This document shows, one piece after another, positions 59,934 through 64,000 of a stretch of DNA of 64,000 bases. Both the position numbers and the translations under genes were made by a program. The notes beneath the pieces are model-generated. The model had not been told where the DNA came from, ran no database searches, and saw only the letters and a list, made by a program, of their open reading frames with translations. Position 1 is the stretch's first letter. Each line of letters begins with the position of its first letter. Source of the stretch: Mariannaea sp. PMI_226 (Eukaryota > Ascomycota > Sordariomycetes > Hypocreales > Nectriaceae); the NCBI GenBank assembly GCA_024336345.1, contig JANFOG010000001.1, positions 124,001 to 188,000 of the forward strand, written 5' to 3'.

Positions 59934-62900
59934 TGTGGACAATGGGATGCCAATCGAGCACAGGGGGAGACGATTCGAGTAGAAAACGAGGGAGGATTGT
60001 GTCGGGGAGTGAAGCTGGAAAAGAGGGAGAAGAGTGAACCTCGAGTTGATGTTCCGGGGGTGGTCTCTAATCCTTCAAGGCGAACTCGACTGAGCAGCAA
60101 AGAAGAGAATCACGATCCGTGATTGATCGTGAACGAGACTACCAAACACCAAGGGGAGGAAAGGAGCCTTGGGAGGGAGAAGGAGAAAAGAAATGGAAGG
60201 GGGGGGTGGAGGGAGGGAAATAGTATTCGAGAAGAGAGAGCACAGCACCCGCACCGGCGACGGACAGACGAGACGTTAGTAATTCCCGGACGGAAACCAC
60301 AAGCGTCGTTTAGGGTCAGGTACTCGGTCTGATGTGCGCGGATGCAGTCTGTATGGAGATGGGAATAGGACATCTAAGAAAAAAATTTAAAATAAAAAAA
60401 GTAAAAATTTAAAAAAGCCTCCAGGGTTCCGGGGGAGGGGTGTGTGATTCTCCGTCCTTTGGTTGCTTGTTGGTGGAGAGAGGAGAGGATGGAGAGGAGT
60501 CGTGCTACTCTGGTACATTTTTATTTACGGAGCAACAACCAGAAGGAGATTGGTTGATGGAAGTCTCAGGGTTTCCTTCTGTTGATATCGCTGATTTATT
60601 GTTGTGTTGCCGCCGTTATTGGTTTTCCCATGCCACGAATTTCAAACGTTTCTTGCTGAATGAGATGGGTGTTCCTCATTTTCAGCTGTCGGCTATATTC
60701 GCCTTCTTCTCTCACTCCTCGTCCAATTGCCTCACCTCCATCCAGACTCTCGTACTGATGGCCGATTGATTGAATACTGATACGTATGTTATCCCGAATG
60801 CGCAGGGGGGGGATCCAACAATCGTGGATGACTTGGGTATTGGAGGGGGCGTGTGCCAAAGGGATTAGGAAGCTTTTTGGTGGGGATGGATTCAAGCCCA
60901 GGGGGGGTGAAGCAAATGGAAGCATGGCAATGGAAGCTATGATATTATATTATTATTGTATTAGGTGCCTGACTCTCCGACTCTAGCTGTGGTACGGTAC
61001 ATACTAATCATCCAAGGTGTGCTGCTAATACCAAGTACCTCCCTACCTACCTACCTACCTACCTTGAGCGTGGTAGAGGTACCGTACAAACAGTGAGCGG
61101 TACGGTACAGTGCCTCGCCAACCGCCACCAGCATCGGCACCGGTGGCAGAAGACCAAGACAATTTGACATTGGATGATTTACACATCATTGCCAAGCCCA
61201 ATCCAATGTGCATAAGACACTCCAACTTGGGGGGATTATATGCAATATCAAAGACATACATCCTCTACTATATTTTCCTTTTTGTTGGATGCCATCAGCA
61301 GCAATCGAATTGATATGTAGACTAACATGAATCCTGCACGTACGTAGTAAAAACGTCAATAATTAGGTAGTTACCTGTAACTTCAAATCTCATCCCAACC
61401 AAGATATACTGTGTACTGTGTAGTGAGCGGAAGCACGTTATGGTGAATAATCCGAAGAGAGTCCCAAAGGAGAAGAAAGGGGGGGCGTATGAATTCGGTG
61501 AATCATCTGAGTGAGCCCTTGCTTAGATAGTTTTTTGGTTACCGCTAAAGAGGAGATTTGAAAATCAACTCATTTCCATTATCCCCTCTTTCTCTCCTCT
61601 CTTCCTCTCTTCCTCTCTCTCTCTTCCTACTCCTATCCTGTCCCTTTTATTTGTTTTATTTTTTTTAGTTTTTTTTTTGGTTATGCCTAGTCATCCCTTC
61701 TCCCATGGCATCTAATTGCTACACCATAATTCGAAGGACCCATTGCCCTCCACTATTCTTTGCCCATCTCCTGTCCGCGGATTGTAAAACCATCTACACA
61801 ATTGCCTGTCATAGTCTAGCGTATTGATCTGGTTGGGTAAAGCTTCAACAAGAGCCTGGCTGATGAATGTGACAAAATCTGGCGGCGGCGGTGACTCCCT
61901 TGCAAACCTTGCAAGCCTTGCCCGCCCCTCTCCAACCATCCAAGCTTTGTACTTTGGAAGGGCGGACGGGCGTGGACGCTTGATTATTTACTCACAATCT
62001 GCTGCTCTCTCTCTCTCGTCACCCTAAAACCTGATGGGCCTACAGACGTCGTATAGTACATCGTAAAGTAATAACTACGTAGTAGTCCTTCCTGCAAAAG
62101 ACGAATTAAGTAATTACGAATGGGATACTCATATAATGTATGCCGTAACTATCTGGTCTGTGGAACACTCACTACCTAGGCAATTGATATTATTAAGCCC
62201 CATCCATCTCTTCAAGCCGCCCGCAGTACGTACTGCGGAAGGATTATTACATCACCTCCCAAAGGAGGATAAATCCGACCAGACAAATACCAAGAATGAA
62301 AATAAAATACAACAAAAAATAGGTCGCCAAACCTCGCTGCAGCGTCAATTTTTCAAGTACATCATATTTCGACCTTACTCTTCTCACCTGAGTTGGATTG
62401 GACCGCAATGTCTTGTTTTCATACTTGTGTCTGCCCTGCGAGTTCTCTCTACTCTCTACTCTCACCCTCCACTTTTGTGTCTTCTTACATCTTATGTAGT
62501 AAGTCATCTTCACCACAGCATTGTCCACCGCTTTTGACACGCACACCTACTTACTGCACAGTACTATTGGTAGAGTACCACTCCGTACAGACATGGTAAT
62601 TCATCGCAGCAATGTACGTACATACATAGTAGACCTATGTACTACCTTAACCCCCACCAACTGTTTGTGTTCCCACGCCCACTCCCACCTCCCACCATAC
62701 CATAGTACATTACAGAATGTACTATGTAGACTACCATCTTTCTTTTCCAGTACGTGCCCTGCATCATTGACAACGATAATCAAACCCTGTTTCTTCGCGG
62801 AAAGAAAATGTGCCCATTCTCCGCGTTCTCTGCCGGGCCTTTTTCTGCATCTTGTATCGTACGTTTCCTCTCCCCTGTCCGGATCTAGCCATGAACAACG

Positions 62901-64000
62901 AGAAAGAAAAGAATTGGTGCCAACGGCATAGTGCTTTGATACGCACGAACGATGCTTCGTTCCTATGCTTCCCGTCCAGATGCATTCCGACTCGACGGGT
63001 TTGTCTCTCATTGGCTTGGCCACTTCCTAACCACCCCTGCCTTTTGATCCCGTCATGCATTTGGCGGTGTCCGGGAAGCTGAAACTCCGTCCAACTGTTG
63101 GGTGACCTCTCACACTCTTCGCCTCTGATCTGCTATCGACACCTCTACTTCGCTTAGCCACCTCAAACCCGAGTTGGCGAGCGTATCTCATTCTCCGTAT
63201 CCTACACAGGATGACATGGGACACCCTTCCAAACTTACCAGTGGTATTGAGGCCACGGCATGGCATAAGGAAGATGCACTATACACTCTCGCAGTCCACG
63301 TATTCGGGTTTCAGGGCAACGTCAAGAGCCTTCCAATGCCTATCTCACCCATAACGCCTAGAGCAATTCAGCTCATTGCCACTTTGCTCTTCATTGCTAG
63401 GAGAGCGACCCATAGTTATTGAGTGACAAAATCTTAACAAAACACCGTCAAGCAGAGAATGTGCAAGCCCGCAAGCCCGCGATCATTTTGGTTGGCCTGG
63501 CTCGGTAGTATCTAGTTATGTTCCGAATTACCTGGTTTATCATGCTCCACGACACACTCTCTAAGCCATCTCTTGTTGTACCTACCACAGGACCTCAACA
63601 ACGCTTCTAGGCTTCCGATTGCTATCTACCAAAAAGAGCTTAATTGGTGACATGCTTTCGTAGAAGTCGAATGATCGATCTTATCAGCAGATAACCCACA
63701 TTTTAAGAGGCTGAAGCCTGTACTTCAACTAGATACGGGGAAAGATCTCATGGGATAACTCCATCAAATCATTTCTTCTACTTCAGTCGGTCTTGTCTGT
63801 GCTCCATACTTACGTACGATTCGTGCAGCTACAGACTTGTGTACTGGTACAAGTGCCTGGCACCCAAATCTCTGGGCGGCGCTGCGACTTAACTTAATCC
63901 AACCAAGCGGCGGGCCATGGACACACGCCCCTGAACCAGGACACACTTGGCACGGCCCCAAGGCAAGCTTGCTGATGATTGGCGCATCTCCCTGTCAATG
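59934..64000. other. 4-kb region without a recognisable gene (window end)
   Basis: It holds the ERG5 promoter and then no coding sequence I can support; ORFs of up to 140 codons have no family motif. A G8-TGGA-G3-A-G3 tract lies at 60199-60217, a CCTA repeat at 61042-61065 and a CT-rich stretch at 61580-61630. The edge at 64000 may cut into the flank of another gene. Confidence 0.5.
61042..61065. repeat. (CTAC)n tetranucleotide repeat
   Basis: Five CTAC units next to a GAGGTACCGTAC word; part of the AGGTACC-type repeat family that recurs in the window. Confidence 0.85.

Overview
The window is nuclear DNA of a filamentous ascomycete, most likely a Sordariomycete and probably Hypocreales. Nearly every gene carries short spliceosomal introns (about 53-110 nt, GTAnGT donors, CTAAC/CTGAC branch sites, YAG acceptors). 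Promoters have long CT-, A- and T-rich tracts. The proteins (Hsp88-type HSP110, niaD with one intron, CYP61, chitin synthase) are typical of moulds. There is no operon structure and I see no transposon, CRISPR array, tRNA, rRNA, or virus-like or toxin gene. I cannot name the species from the sequence alone.

Layout: (1) 1-9 kb: the 3' end of a RanBD (Nup2/NUP50-type) nucleoporin, the RecQ4-like helicase HRQ1 and a CAX-type membrane transporter, all on +. (2) 9.5-17.6 kb: nitrate reductase niaD (-) diverging from the nonsense-mediated decay factor UPF2 (+). The shared 1.66 kb spacer holds one NirA-type and several AreA/GATA-type sites. (3) 19-31 kb: a small chitin synthase (+), HSP88/HSP110 (+), and convergent eIF5B (-). 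(4) 32-36.6 kb: a large MMS1/DDB1/CPSF-A family protein (-), followed by about 6.1 kb with no gene I can support. (5) 42.7-46.5 kb: a Gyp8/TBC1D20-type Rab GAP (+) converging on VPS52 of GARP (-). (6) 48-55 kb: eIF5A, RRN7, the ubiquitin-ribosomal protein eL40 fusion and a Yip1-family Golgi protein, all +. (7) 55.7-60 kb: a mitochondrial rhodanese (-) and the sterol C-22 desaturase ERG5/CYP61 (-), then about 4 kb with no recognisable gene.

The genes are mostly conserved housekeeping genes and do not form one pathway. Several share a theme: RNA and translation (UPF2, eIF5B, eIF5A, RRN7, ubiquitin-eL40), membrane traffic (GYP8, VPS52, Yip1 family), and wall/membrane synthesis (chitin synthase, ERG5). 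I rebuilt exon structures by hand so that every complete coding sequence is an exact multiple of three with canonical GT-AG introns.

The most unusual item is the ubiquitin-eL40 gene. Its start codon appears to be split A|TG by an intron, followed by a 7-nt internal exon. Other points worth a look are the altered ion-binding motifs of the CAX-like transporter, tandem in-frame acceptors in the MMS1-like gene, G-quadruplex-capable tracts, and two short motifs that recur between genes (TACGGAGTA and AGGTACCT). I found no clearly new multi-gene system.
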